Shown: in pieces, positions 1 through 12,700 of the stretch | Numbering within the stretch: position 1 is the first letter of the stretch | Layout: each line of letters starts with the position of its first letter | Source of the DNA: Mya arenaria | Taxonomy: Eukaryota; Mollusca; Bivalvia; Myida; Myidae | Assembly (NCBI RefSeq): GCF_026914265.1 | Contig: NC_069124.1 | Coordinates: 89,432,628 to 89,496,627, forward strand | DNA: 64,000 nt | Reading direction: 5' to 3' | Made by a program: the position numbers and the translations under genes | Notes under the pieces: generated by a model | What the model saw: the letters and a program-made list of their open reading frames with translations, nothing else | Databases searched by the model: none | Told to the model about the DNA's origin: nothing

Positions 1-335
1 TTTCAGGAGTCATTGGGTCAAAGGTCAGGTTCACAGTGACCTTGAATGCGAAAATGTTTCAAGTGATAATTGGACAATGCCTGCACCCATGGCCCTCAAA
101 CTTGACTTGGAGTTGTGTCTGACCTGTAAATGACCCCTTATGATTTAAGGGGTCATTGGGTCAAATGTCAAGGTTACAGTGACCTTGAACGAAAAATGCT
201 TGTCTGTGTGATAACTTGTCAATGCCTGCACCCATGGCCCTCAAACTTAACATTTAGATTTTTGGTGACCAGCTGATGACTACTATGGATTTTGAGGTCA
301 TAGAGTCAAAGGTCATGGTCATAACACACTCAATC
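1..335. repeat. Tandem ~142-bp repeat with GGTCA half-sites, running in from the left edge
   Basis: Two consecutive units share the phrases 'caatgcctgcacccatggcc' (near 76 and 218) and 'gtcattgggtcaaa' (near 10 and 151), giving a period of about 142 bp. Each unit carries direct AGGTCA-like half-sites (GGGTCAAAGGTCA, a DR1-type spacing) followed by an inverted TGACCT. The array probably continues outside the window. This kind of AGGTCA-rich dispersed repeat recurs in the window at 3.3-3.6 kb and 57.7-58.5 kb. No coding capacity is seen. Confidence 0.7.
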
Positions 336-462
336 CTCAAACTTTGAATGGTCATAATCTTAAAACTGCCTCAACGGCATACAATGTCAGCGACAAATCA
401 GCTGTCATTTCGGTCCATGCATATTTCATTCAATTGTCCATATAATCCTGACAACATGGCGC

Positions 463-486
463 TCAGGGGGGGGGGGGGGGGGGGGG
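463..486. repeat. Poly-G tract
   Basis: An uninterrupted run of G of about 20 bases or more lies 45 bp upstream of the first exon of the left gene. It is a simple homopolymer and its true length may be unreliable in an assembly. Confidence 0.9.
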
Positions 487-529
487 CATAATGTTTGACA
501 AACATCTCTTGTTTTGGTCTGATATACAG

Positions 530-3500
530 ATATCTCCTCGGAAGAAGACACCGACATCCCTGATAGGACGCCTGACCAGCAAGCTCCTCGGATACAAGGC
601 GAGCAGATTCGTCGACCTGGGAAAAGGTAGGAGGCGAGTTTTAAAATATTGAGGCAATATTTTACCGTTCCTTATGACACAGAAATGTTGTCTTTGGTTG
701 GCAGCATTGATTGTTTCCGAAAGTACGATATTCATACCGTCTGTGGTACATGTTTAATACGTGACCGGACTTGCACACGTTCGATATCATGACTATACAC
801 ACCGTGTCCGTAAAATTACAGGTACTGGCGGGTTAGGCGAGGCTGAGAGGAAACGGAAGCACGACGACATTGTGTCGGACCCGGGCTCGGCCAGCGAGGA
901 GGACCTGCATAACTTCGACTTCAACAACTACAACTCTGACGATGACCCGGACTATCAGGTAGGTAAGCGAATGGTGGTGTCTGTTTGATAATAGCCAATT
1001 ATAATATATGAGACTGATTAATAATCTAAACAACAGAATACAAACAGAGTAAAATAACGTGAAAATATTATTTTGATTTGAGCCATTTATAGATTATAAC
1101 GTCTCATGCAAGTCAAAATATCGTTACGAGAATATCGAGGCTCTGACGAGTGTCAAATCAGCCAGCAAGCATTATATATAACTAACGGCAACCGGCCATT
1201 TCAGAACAAGCCTCGTGTGAGATTCGAACCTTTGACCTCTCGCTCCGTAGGCGGACGCCTTAACCATGAGGCCACGGAGACGGGACAATGTGATTTATAT
1301 AAATGATTAAAGCTAGGTGTAGTAATTAGTCACTTATTACCGCAAGCAACCCTATGGCCAGACATTGAAGGTGTCTCTCAGCGCAAGTCACTCGCCTTCA
1401 CAGTATTCCGGCTACATATGTACATTTTATTATCCCCCGCCTATGAAATAGGGAGGGGGATATTGAAATGGCGTTGCCCGTCCGTCCTTCCGTCCGTCCG
1501 TCTTTCCTTCCGTCCGTCCTTCCTTCCGTCCGTCCGTCCGTCACCTGCGTTTTCTCAGTAACTAGCCGGTATAATTTCATGAAACTTAAATATGAACCAC
1601 TATACTGGAATGATGCCCGTCCAAATTTTTTTTGATCGGTCAATTGTCCTTGGAGTTATTGCCCTTGATTTTTTGAAAAAAGCACATTCACAGCCATTTC
1701 TCAGTCACTAGATGGCAGAATTTCATGAAACTTAAAATAAATATGAATTACTATACTAAGATGATGCCTGTTCATTTTTTTTTGGATTGGTCAAATGTAC
1801 TTGGAGTTATTGCCCTTGATTTTTTGAAAAACTCTCATTTACAGCCATTTCTCAGTAACTAGTTGGTAGAAATTCTTGAAACTTGAAATAAATATGAACC
1901 AACCTACTGCAATGATGCCTGTTTATTTATATTTTGGATTGTGTAATTTCTATATGAGTTATTTGCCCTTGATTTATTAAAAGATCCATGTTTGCAGCCT
2001 TTTCTATGCAACTAGCTGGTAGAATTTCATGACACTTGGATTAAATAAGAACCAACATACTGTGATGATGCCTGTCTATTTTTCTTTTGGATTGGTCAAT
2101 TTTCCTTAGAGTAATTGCCCTTGATTTATTAAAAAATCATTGTTTGCAGCCGTTTCTCAGTAAAACCAATGGGCTTATCTTATTCTTTCTGAGATTTTTT
2201 TAACCTTCAAGCACAAACAAGCCATCAAGCACAAACAAGCCATCAAACACAAACAAGCCATCGTTGGCGGGGATATCTTTTCACTGAAAATGCTTGTTTA
2301 CTATGTTTTACACGTTTACCATGCAGCCATCTGCGACTGGGGAAAGCGACACGTCAGTGAGTCAGGACTTGTCGGAGAGTGACATAGAGGCGGAAGTGGT
2401 TGAGCATGGGCCGGGTCTCCTGCAGCTTAAGGATAAGCAGCCCGGCATCCTCCTTGTACGTACTGCCGCTCGTTCAGTAACTGTGGAATACAGTATTACG
2501 TATCTCTGTTTATAATTTGATATAGTAATTTGGAAACTGGGTGTGTATGTAGGTCGTTTTTAGCTCGACTATTCGAAGAACAAGGAGGGTTATATTACTC
2601 GCCCCAGCGTCGGCGTCGGCGTCTGGTTAAAGTTTTAGGGCAAGTTGGGATTTTCAATAATAACTCCAATACCCTTCATTCAATTCACTTAATACTTCAC
2701 ATTTTTGTTCAGGGCCATCACATAATGAGGTAAGATAACCATATTATCCTTAATTCAAGTTATGGCCCCTGATTGACTTAGGAACTTAGATTAAGGTTTT
2801 AGGGCAGGTTGGAATATTTATAAATAACTTCTATATCCTTCATTCAATGAACCTAATACTTCACACAGTTGATCAAGACCATCACACAATCAGGTTAGAA
2901 CTCTATATAATCCTTTGTACAAAATATGGCCCCTGATTGACTAAAGAACTTCGGTTCAAATTTTAGGACAGGTTAAAGTTTTAGGGCCAGTTGGGATTTT
3001 AATAAAAAAAACTTCTATAGCCTTCATTTAATTGACTTAATACTTTGCACAGTAAATGACGACCATTTTACAATAAGGTTACATAACTAAATTTTAACCC
3101 TAAATACACATTATGGCCCTTGATTGACTTTAAAAAAAATCTGTTTATTTCTTTTGACAGGCACATTTTTATATTCTTAACCAGGTTTTCAAAAAGGGAA
3201 AACAAGTTATTAGAATGACTTGCGTCATTGTTCGGGCGGGCTGGTTGGAGGGCAGCGTCAAAGTCACCTTATGTATCCAATAATTTTAGGTGGGTTTGAC
3301 GTTTAGTGACCAAACTTGGTATATAGGAAGAGTTTACGGAGACCTTTCATGGGTTTGCGTTTGAGGCCCCTAGGATCAAGGTCAAGGTCAAAGCTACTAT
3401 TAATAGAAAAATGGTTGGTATTGAATAACTTAAGTAAGGGTCGATCTATTGCGACCAAACTTGGTATATATGAAGAGTTTATAGAGGTCACTGTTACTAA

Positions 3501-4053
3501 AATTAGATTAGTGTTTGGTACTGAATGACTTTAATTATGGTTGACATACTATGACTAAACTTGATATGTAGGAATAGTTTATGGAGGACTTCCATGGGAT
3601 TGCGTTTGGAGCCCCTAGGATCAAGGTCACTGTTAAAAAATAGAAGAAAGCAGTTGAAACTGAATCTCTTCTGCCAATCATTAATAACCTGGTTTTGTCA
3701 CATAGCGATTCTTAATTTGATTTTTACTGCTTTTGACAGGCAGATATGACATCATTATTGTATTCACGTCTAAGTCAAAGCCTCGTAGTGGAGCCTTACG
3801 ACGGCTCTTGTTCTCATTTTTAATAACCAGTACTTTTATTTTAAGATAACACATTATTATCTAATTAAAGTATTGACTATAAAACATAATATTTTACAAT
3901 GTGGCCGTCTGTATAAAGACATGCAGTTAATAATAAACAATTCGTGTATACATTGTCATTCAAAGCATTCCCTGGTTGTTTTAGGCGTCCCAGCCGAGTA
4001 AAGCCCAACCCGAGGATGATATCTGCCTGAAACCCCAGTGGCAGAAACAGTGA
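530..4053 (+). CDS. 3' end of an unrecognised gene (four exons, partial)
   Basis: Four exons with good splice sites can be read: 530-626, 822-958, 2327-2455 and 3985-4053, ending in TGA. Exons 2 and 3 join in phase 0 and encode a very acidic, Ser-rich stretch (SEEDLHNF..., NSDDDPDYQ, SDTSVSQDLSESDIEAE); the last exon ends in KPQWQKQ. The phase that joins exon 1 to exon 2 makes exon 1 basic (PRKKTPTSLIGRLTSKLLG), but another frame of exon 1 (SSEEDTDIPDRT) looks compositionally more like the rest, so an unseen exon or alternative junction is possible. The product looks like an intrinsically disordered C-terminal tail of about 155 residues. I do not recognise the family. The 5' part lies left of the window. 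Confidence 0.6.
1210..1281 (-). repeat. tRNA-Arg-like 72-nt sequence (SINE head or tRNA pseudogene)
   Basis: Read on the minus strand the segment starts GTCTCCGTGGCCTCATGG (A-box-like) and carries GGTTCGAATC (B-box-like) at the right spacing, with CTACGGA in the anticodon-loop position (anticodon ACG, Arg). The two ends do not pair as an acceptor stem and the T stem is poor, so it does not look like a working tRNA. It lies in an intron of the left gene. Confidence 0.5.
1425..2175. repeat. Dispersed repeat: (CCGT)n-like minisatellite plus ~150-bp degenerate units
   Basis: The region opens with 'tatcccccgcctatgaaata', then a pyrimidine-rich block of ccgtccgtccttccgtc repeats (about 1476-1541), then about four degenerate units of roughly 150 bp, each containing 'cagccatttctcagtaact', a 'gaaactt...aatatgaa' stretch and 'ttattgcccttgatt'. 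It lies in an intron of the left gene and has no plausible ORF. Confidence 0.7.
2560..3815. repeat. Dispersed repeat (CGACTATTCGAAGAA...CGGCGTCGG family)
   Basis: It begins with 'tcgactattcgaagaacaag' and 'gtcggcgtcggcgtc', continues with several degenerate copies of 'ttaggttggaatt...cttcattcaat...taatacttcacac...catcacacaat', then units with 'gaccaaacttggtatat' and 'ctaggatcaaggtcaaggtc', and closes with 'gcctcgtagtggagcc'. A related copy occurs in UBAP1 intron 2 (about 61.2-61.75 kb). The class of parent element is not clear. It fills the last intron of the left gene. Confidence 0.65.
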
Positions 4054-4374
4054 CACTTGTGGCAGATATCCGGACACTCGCGAATGATACACGAACCTAC
4101 AGTGTTAGAGAGTGTACTTATCATGTGCTAAATAATGTATAACGATATTTAATTTCCATATTTATTTCCTTATACAACATTTCTGATATGACTATTACAA
4201 CTGAGTTATACTTCATTCTAGAAATGTAATAAAAACTGTTCTGAGCAAATAATTATCATGTTCATATTTCGTTTTTTTTTACCTTACCCAGATATTTGTT
4301 CAGGGTGATTTGGAATTGCAACATGCGTTCAGAGGTAGTTTCTTAGACATGCAATATAAGACCGTTTGAAGCTC
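4054..4374. other. 3' flank of the left gene
   Basis: AT-rich sequence following the stop codon. No second coding exon, RNA gene or repeat is recognised. AATAAA-like words are present but none can be singled out as the polyadenylation signal. Confidence 0.4.
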
Positions 4375-4925
4375 ATCCCGCACATGTGTTAGATGTGAGC
4401 ATTACTTGTCCCACCGACCTCCCGGACTGTCCAGGATCGTCCCGGACTGAAATTTGGCCGATCCGAGATAAGATCCGTGTTGGATCCGTATTGGGTCCGG
4501 GCTGTTCCGGAAAAGGTATCCCCTACCTTTCAGGAGTTTTCACTTGGGGAAATTCATGAAGGTCCGTGTAGCGATCGTGTTGGCTCAGGGAAGGTCCGTG
4601 TAGCGACCGTATTGGCCCCGGGAAGGTCCGTGTAGCGACCGTGTTGCCTCCGGGAAGGTCCGTGTAGCGACCGTGTTGGCTCCGGGGAGGTCCATAGTGT
4701 TGATCATAGGCGATCCAACATGTCGTGTTGGACACGGATCTACCCAGGGCCTGGGTCCTGAACAGTCCATAGCTGGTCCGGAATGGTCCAGGACGGCTCA
4801 GGTTGTCATCCGTGTTGAAACCACATTCCCGTGCTGGTCCAGGTTGGTACCGGGTAATCCGTGTTGGATCCGTATTGATCCGTTTTCATCCGTTCTGGTG
4901 CCGTGTTGGGTCCGGGCTGGGCAGT
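4375..4925. repeat. TCCG-rich degenerate array with a 32-bp core repeat
   Basis: A GC-rich island in AT-rich surroundings is built almost wholly from variants of 'tccgtgttgg', 'gatccg' and 'tccggg'. Between about 4560 and 4690 the unit GGTCCGTGTAGCGACCGTGT...CTCCGGGAA repeats about four times with a period near 32 bp; outside that core the words are scrambled. Short ORFs on both strands follow from the lack of stops in this composition. Confidence 0.7.
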
Positions 4926-5439
4926 TATAATCTGCAGAAGTTCTAACATGAGTTGAGACAACTGTTTCAGCTGTACTTGTTTTATATAAATATATGGTCA
5001 CATCATTAACTATTTTATATATAAAAGTTAACAACGCTGTCGTTAATCCCGTTGTTAACTTTCACAGAGTTCTGAACAATCGGGTCATTGGATATATGTT
5101 AATAGTTTGCACTAACAGCAGCACTTAAACGTTGTATGGGGGTGTAGGGACCTTTGCCTGGAAAGTTTGACTATTTTTTGTCTTGAATTGTGCATGCTGG
5201 TGTGATTTATGCCCGATTGTTTCTACTTTATTGAAATGAATAACAATACAAATAATTTAAGTGGAAGGGTGGTAAGGGCGTGTGCGCACGCACTCTCCCT
5301 GGATTCGCTACTGAGTATATTCTATACTGCTCGTAGCATATGTTACCGAAAGATAAAGAAAGATCAAGACCATTTACTATTAAAATAATAGTGAAGTCAA
5401 TGAGGCTTTTATATGTTTAATTTATTCAGAAATACATGT

Positions 5440-5680
5440 ACTCATAATGCCCTGAGTAAATATTTGTGAAAAGATATACATCTAGAAGATAAATTTCATT
5501 TTATTCTCGAATGCCCACTGTATAATGACATAAGAAAGACATACATTGATAAATATTACTGGACAAGACCAAATGTACGTTGAATAAATGCAATCCGAAA
5601 TTTTTCAAGTGAATGAAAATTAGCCGTGTATGGTTATTATGTATTTAAGTTAATGCACGCTGATCTCTCGCTCTGACATA
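5440..5680 (+). pseudogene. 3' fragment of a non-LTR retrotransposon ORF2
   Basis: The plus strand reads EDKFHFILECPLYNDIRKTY then IDKYYWTRPNVR before a stop. This matches the C-terminal knuckle region of the full LINE at 21.8-26.4 kb (EYHFIMKC..FNDLRIKYL) and of the LINE piece at 53.5-53.8 kb (EYHFICVC..FSNLRIKYI). Everything 5' of the knuckle is missing and there are in-frame stops, so this is a dead 5'-truncated copy. Confidence 0.75.
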
Positions 5681-6788
5681 CTTGATATATTGACATGTTT
5701 AGTATTGTCTATATCTCTATATATACATCTCGGCACCCCAACGTATTCATAACCTCATCATACAGGTTATGAATAAAATATGGAGTGCCCAGGATGTATT
5801 TATAATTTATTTATAATACTCATTTGATATTGTTATCCATGCAAAGTTGTATATCTCAGCATCTTCATATGCATATCACTAATATTGCACTGATCTATTG
5901 ACTGCGTATACATACATAATATATTTAAGTTCTTATGCATAGCACACGAGACATGTTCTATCTTGGTAGGTTTAAGGTTCAGGTCTATGCCATCTACCTG
6001 CTTCATTTTATCATATATGAGATGATACTTTTAATTTCCAAATATAACCATTCTTACATTTGTCGAGAAAGGTTGTAACATAAAATCGCAACACATTGTA
6101 CAAGTTCTTGCTCGCGATAAATTATTCAGCTCTGTCATCCAGTTTGGGGTAAATGAATTCTCTTTTCTGGTTTATATAAAGCTTTAAATACGATTTCATC
6201 ACCCAAACCATGCATAATGGAAGCCAAGAAGGTATTTAAAATCATGGCTTTTGTATTTACATAATTATACATATAGTTGCAAAATAACCTTGGAAACTGG
6301 TGGATCGTCTTATGTCACAAATGGTGACACCTTTAATACACAATTTATGAATAACTAGTTACTTTTTACACTTTAGGCAGCGAGCTGTCAACTATGTTAT
6401 TATGTTTTAAAATACAAAGGCTACCGTATAAATCGCCGCAAGACGTCGTCTTCAATAGGAATCCGATTACAGGTTTTACTATGAAGAATTAGCATTGCGT
6501 GACCAGTACACACTGTGGAATGTTTACAATAGTTTTCGGCGATCTTCTTTAAGTAATTCATCTGTATGTGCAGCCAATAAGCCCGTAACCTTCTATTAAA
6601 GCACTTGCTTTAAGTTGAACGCGATACCCCGAAAAAGGAAAGGCAAGTACTCCGCTGTAAATCTGGATTAACGCTTTTAACGTGACCTGCTTGGATTATT
6701 AAGAGAAGGGCGAGGCTTATTCCTCAATTTAGTTGAGGGGGCACCACAATCCTCTACATCAAAGTTGCGTTCGGCGCGTTAATCGAGG
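5681..6788. other. Intergenic region upstream of the SLC16-like gene
   Basis: AT-rich sequence with no recognised gene or repeat. The last ~180 bp must contain the 5' UTR or promoter of the downstream gene; I see no clear TATA box. The composition becomes GC-richer from about 6770, just before the start codon. Confidence 0.4.
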
Positions 6789-9700
6789 ATGGATAACCGA
6801 GGGTTTGCGGCGGACTGGTACGGGCGATCCATGCCGCCCCCACCCCAGCCCGGGTACGAGTATAGCCGTCGTCCGGAGAGAGATGATCGCTACAATAAGA
6901 GACGCAGGGTAAGGCTTCAGTGTTTTTTTTATCGTTTTTTAGAGTAAACGATGTATAATGGTCACAAGCTGCAGGGTTGGATCAAGGATTTGTCTTTAGA
7001 GGGGGCTTTACATAAGAGCGCTGAACCAGATATTATTTGGTTTAAAATGTTGGCATGTGGGCTTTAATAGTTTCTAGTTCGAAAGTAAAGTTAGCTGCAT
7101 GGCTTCCTTATCCTAGCGTGCTAGTGTACTATTTTTTCTTATAATGTAGCGGTAACATTTGCATTTAATACATCGCAAAATAAAGATTGTGACGTCTCCT
7201 ACCGAACGTTTCGTGGTAACCATTGTTCGCAAATGTTACCTTTAATACTGCAGAAAATGCATTTGCATTTATATTGAGTAAACAGCTAAATACGGGTTTA
7301 AACCATCTAATGAATGTACTTTGAATTCCATGATATTTTACATTTTTAGAGTTTACTTAAACTTTAAATATTATTTATAAATATCGGTATTGCGGCCTGG
7401 CCGGCCAACTTCACGTACATGTTATAATTTCTCTTTCAAATAAAACATTTATTTGTCAGTTTAGGCTGTTCATCTGATTTTAAGTAAAACTTTCAATTAG
7501 TTTGTGTCACCTCTATTTTGCCGTAACCTCTTAATTCTGTATAAACGCCCCTGCCATTCTCTGTATAAACGCCCCTGCCATTCTCTGTATAAACGCCCCT
7601 GTCATTCTCTGTATAAACGCCCCTGCCATTCTCTGTATAAACGCCCCTGCCATTCTCTGTATAAACGCCCCTGCCATTCTCTGTATAAACGCCCCTGTCA
7701 TTCTCTGTATAAACGCCCCTGCCATTCTCTGTATAAACGCCCCTGCCATTCTCTGTATAAACGCCCCTGTCATTCTCTGTATAAACGCCCCTGCCATTCT
7801 CTGTATAAACGCCCCTGCCATTCTCTGTATAAATGCCCCATATCATTCTCTGTATAAGCGCCCCTGTCAATTTCTGTATAAACGTCCCTGTCAGTATCTG
7901 TATGAACGCCCTTGTTATTCTCCGTATAAATGCCCCTGTTATTTTCTGTATAAATGCCCCTGCCATTATCTGTATAAACGCCCCTGTCATTCTCTGTATA
8001 AACGCCCCTGTCATTTTCTGTATATACGCCCCCCCCCCCGTCATTCTCTGTATATACACCCCTGTCATTCTCTGTATATAAGCCCCTGTCATTCTCTGTA
8101 TAAACGACCCTGTCATTCTCTGTATATACGCCCCTGTCATTCTCTGTATAAACGCCCCTGTCATTATCTGTATATACGCCCCTGTCATTCTCTGTGTATA
8201 CGCTCCTGTCATTCTCTGTATAAACGCCCCTGTCATTCTCTGTATTAACGCCCCTATAATTCTCTGTATATATGCCCCTGTCATTCTATGTATAAACGCC
8301 CCTGTGATCCTCTGTATAAATGCCCCTGCCATTCTTTGTATAAACGCACCTGCCATTCTTTGTATAAATGCCCCTGCCATTCTTTGTTTATACGCCCTTG
8401 TCATTCTCCGTATAAACGCCCCGGTCATTCCCTATCATTCTCAGTGCAAACGCCCTGTCATTCTCTGTTAATTCAGGAGTCGAGCAGTTCGAGCAGCTCT
8501 GACTCTCGGGCGCGATGGAGTGTGGAGATTCCACCAGACGGTGGGATGTGGGCCTGGGTAGTGGTGCTCGCAGCCGCCCTCCTCCATGTATGCAGCGAGC
8601 TTGTATACTTTGTCTTCTATGACACTATCGTGATCAACAAGTACCGGAACCTGCGCCTCGCAGGACTCGGCAAAACACCCACGGACTTCTACGGCGAGTT
8701 CATGGTGTTCGAGAATGTGAGATTCACCGGAGGTTCGTCTAAAGCTTCTTCTTTGTGTACTGCAGCTATTCTGTCAATGTCCACCTAAAGTTCAAACCAA
8801 GTGGCACGTGGTTTTGAATGATCCATTCAGAATCAAAGCATTTATATGGCTGTATCCTTTACGAGAACATACTCTTTTTTTCTCATTTTTTCGCATGGTT
8901 TTAAGTTGGCAATAAAGGTATGTTTTTCAAGTACGTTTTCTTGTTTACATGACCGCAACAGTTATCATCTCAATCAATGGGCGTGACTCGCGCTTTGTGT
9001 TAAATGTAATAAGAAACCTAAATCAGTATAATTACAATGCTTATCATGTCTTAAATTTGCCTAGCAGACAATGCATAATTATACGGGTGTTTGATAAATT
9101 TAACAGTGAATGTTGAAAAAGGTTAGTTTCAGTGTTAATACTGGTAATAAACAATTTTGATGAATTTTACGTGGCAATTTTGGTGTCCAAATTTGTCCCG
9201 AGGGGTAGTTTTAGAAGCATGAAATATTTTATAATAATATATACTTTTATGAAAAAATATTTTCACTAATACTAACTGCTTCAACAATGTTATTCGGCGT
9301 CAAGACAATGATTTGTTGAATGTATTGTTCCACATACAAGTATTGCAATGTTTAATGACAATCTTTTTAGTTTTCGGTTGTGGTACATTATACTTAAGTG
9401 AACAGATATTTGAGAGATATGATACTTTATATGAATTGAACCTCATGAAACCTTACCATCAAGACATAAAATGCGACCCACCTGTATCGTTGCTATGGTT
9501 ACTTTAATGGTTGATGTTACAGCACTTCTCACGTTTCAGTATTCTTCATAAATCCCATTTGCCTATAATGAAACTAAAATGCTGTACCACATGTGATTAC
9601 TCATACCATGGCACTCCCATTGCAGAGATTGTGGCGGCATTTTTCTCCGTGTTCATCGGTTACAGGGTGGTGGCGGCGGCGGGGGCCTTCTGTGTGCTGG

Positions 9701-12700
9701 GAGGCTTCCTGGGCGCCTCGTTCGTCGCGCCTAGTGAAGAGATAGAACTCGTGGGGTTCCTCGTCGGCTTCCTCGGTGGTAAGGACACTGCGTGCTCACA
9801 TTCTTTACAGAAATTCATTTATAACTGGGCATAAATTCAACCAAATTTAAAGGCTCATTTAAGCAATTATGTTGTGTTATTAAATACAAAACACTTCTGA
9901 AAGTAAGAGAACACAATCATATCACGTCTGTAAGTTAAAACACTAACTTATTTTTATTAAAATAACTATAAAAAGATATTAGAAAATATTAAAAATGATA
10001 CTACAAAATGCATATTGTGTCGGCAACAGGACTCGAACCCGGTTACTGTAGGTCTGCAGTCTTGGACCATATTCATTACACCACTGGAGGCAAATACAAC
10101 TGAGGGTTGCTATAGTCGGGTTGCTTGATTATACTTAAGGACAAAGCAATTAATTTTGTTAACAGTTTTTGCTATCAGTAGTAAGGTGGTGAAATGAATT
10201 CCTCATTAAAACACACCTGCTACTCAGGGGCGGATCCACAACTTGACGTCAGAGGGGGCACAACTAAGGGCACGACCTTTTGACATTTTGCTCCTCCCTA
10301 CGGACCGAAATTGCAATAGTTTAAAAATAAGCAGTGGGGTTCGGATGTATTCCCGCAAGAAAATTTCAACATTTTAAAGCGTTTTTTTACCTTTTTCTTC
10401 CCAATTGACTCAGCGATATGCACAATTCATAAATATAAACAAATGTAAAGGGCAAAACAGGGAGTACTGCCTTTAATGTGCTGCGAATTTCGGATTATCG
10501 TGAACACACCCAGCCCATTGAAATATACCTGAAATATATATAAAAAAGAGTAGAAGTGTAATTTGCATCCTGAAGATTTGCATGTAAAGTTATATTGAGT
10601 GGAGATAACATTATGATTATACTCTTCAAAATAAGGCCACACAAAGAGACCTGTTTTTCTCCCACCTCAGATAAGTAGATCAAATAATTTAACCATGCTA
10701 GATATTCTTATCTTGCCCACGGGCGAAGATAAAATGCCCGTATGGAACTCCTTTTAATGGTCACCACATTGTAATTACCTCCCTTGTTGAAGACTGTCGT
10801 CAATAGCATCAAGGAAATCTTGTTTAATGGTATATTTAGAACGCTAATTAATTATTTCTCGCTTCAAATGTCACCATAAAACAGTTTTCACGCACCATTT
10901 AAGAAATAATGCTTCATTATCCTTAGAACTATTTAAAAAGACCGATTTGTCTATCGACATTTACTTGATCATTGCGTGCATATCCATGACAACAACGTGA
11001 TATCGCATATCCATACGCAGTTATTTTCACTAAGCACAATAGAGTTCCAGCACAAAATACATTTTTACTTAATTTTGTGGGAGGTGGGAGAAAAAGCATC
11101 TACCATAGCCGCTCGTGTAAGATAGGTTCATCCCGACCCTCACGCAGGGTGTTTTGCGGAAACTCGGTAAACCTCGTTTCCGCAAAAGACCCTACGCTCG
11201 GGTCGGAATGAACCTTAAAAAGCTGCACTCTCACAGATTGAACGTTTTGACAACTTTTTTTATTTTTTGTCTGGAAATAAGCCAATAATTGCGAAAATCC
11301 ATGGAAGGAAGTTATATAAGACTGCTGACAAAAAATCAGATCGCAGATTTTTATATTTAAGTTCAAAAATTGATGTTTTATGCAGTTTTCTTAAACCGTT
11401 AGTAACGGGTTAAGCCATAAAACATTATTTTTCGAACGGAAATATGAACATCTACAATCTGATTTTTTGTCAGCAATCATTTATCATTGGTTTGCAGATA
11501 TTAACGCAGAAATTTGCTCTTTCCAAGACAAAAAAAATAAAAAAAAGTTGTAAAAATGGTCAATCTGTGAGAGTGCAGCTTTAATTGGTATATGAAGCAC
11601 GCATACAATGTTTATTTTCATTCATAACATGAACATGATTTGAATATTGAACCAACTGTTTCCTATGTGGGTGGGGCATAGTAGGTTTGTATATTGGATC
11701 AGCATGGAAAGGTGTTATTCTTGTGGGTGAAGCAAAGTATATTTATAAAGTGGATACACATCGAATGATCTCAGTCATATTGTTCGGACAGTGTAAGTTT
11801 GTATTGTGTACATGTTTAAAAGTTTACTAGAAGAAAATGCACCCAATCCGGTACAGCCGGTCCTTTCATTTGATTCTACTTTCTCGTTCGCCACCACACA
11901 GCTTAGTGATATCTCGTTCGCAATCACACAGCTTAGTCATATCTCGTTTGCTACCACACAGCTTAGTCATCTCTCGTTTGCTACCACACAGTTTAATCAT
12001 ATTTCGTTCGCAGCCACACAGCTTAGTCATATCTCATTCGCTACCAGACAACTTAGTTATATCTCATTCGCTACCAGACTGCTTAGTTTTATCGTTCGCT
12101 ACCAGACAGCTTAGTCATATCTCATTCGCTACCAGACAGCTTAGTTATATCTCATTCGCTTCCACACAACTCAGTCATATCTCGTTCTTTACCACACAAC
12201 TTAGTCGTATCTCGTTCTCCACCACACATCTTAGTCAAATCTCGTTCTCTACCACACATCCTAGTCATATCTCGTTCTCTACCACACAGCCTAGTCATAT
12301 CTCGTTCTCTACCACACAGCCTAGTCATATCTCGTTCTCTACCACATAGCTTAGTCATATCTCGTTCTCTACCACACAGCCTAGTCATATCTTGTTCTCT
12401 ACCACACAGTCTAGTCATATCTCGTTCTCTACCACATAGCTTAGTCGTATCTCGTTCTCTACCACACAGCCTAGTCATATCTCGTTCTCTACCACACAGC
12501 CTAGTCATATCTCGTTCTCTACCACACAGCCTAGTCATATCTCGTTCTCTACCACATAGCTTAGTCATATCTCGTTCTCTACCACACAGCTTAGTCATAT
12601 CTCGTTCTCTACCACATAGCTTAGTCAAATCTCGTTCTCTACCTCATAATTTAGTCATTAATCTTTCGTTACCACACAGATTAGTCATATCTCGTTCTCT

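Noticed and set aside
7493-8428. 311-codon minus-strand ORF (repeats of GAFIQRMT)
   Set aside because: It lies wholly within the 24-bp minisatellite; the period is a multiple of three and lacks stops, so the ORF is a by-product.
10020-10112. Functional tRNA-Cys gene
   Set aside because: The B box is good but the acceptor and D arms do not pair; kept only as a tRNA-like repeat.
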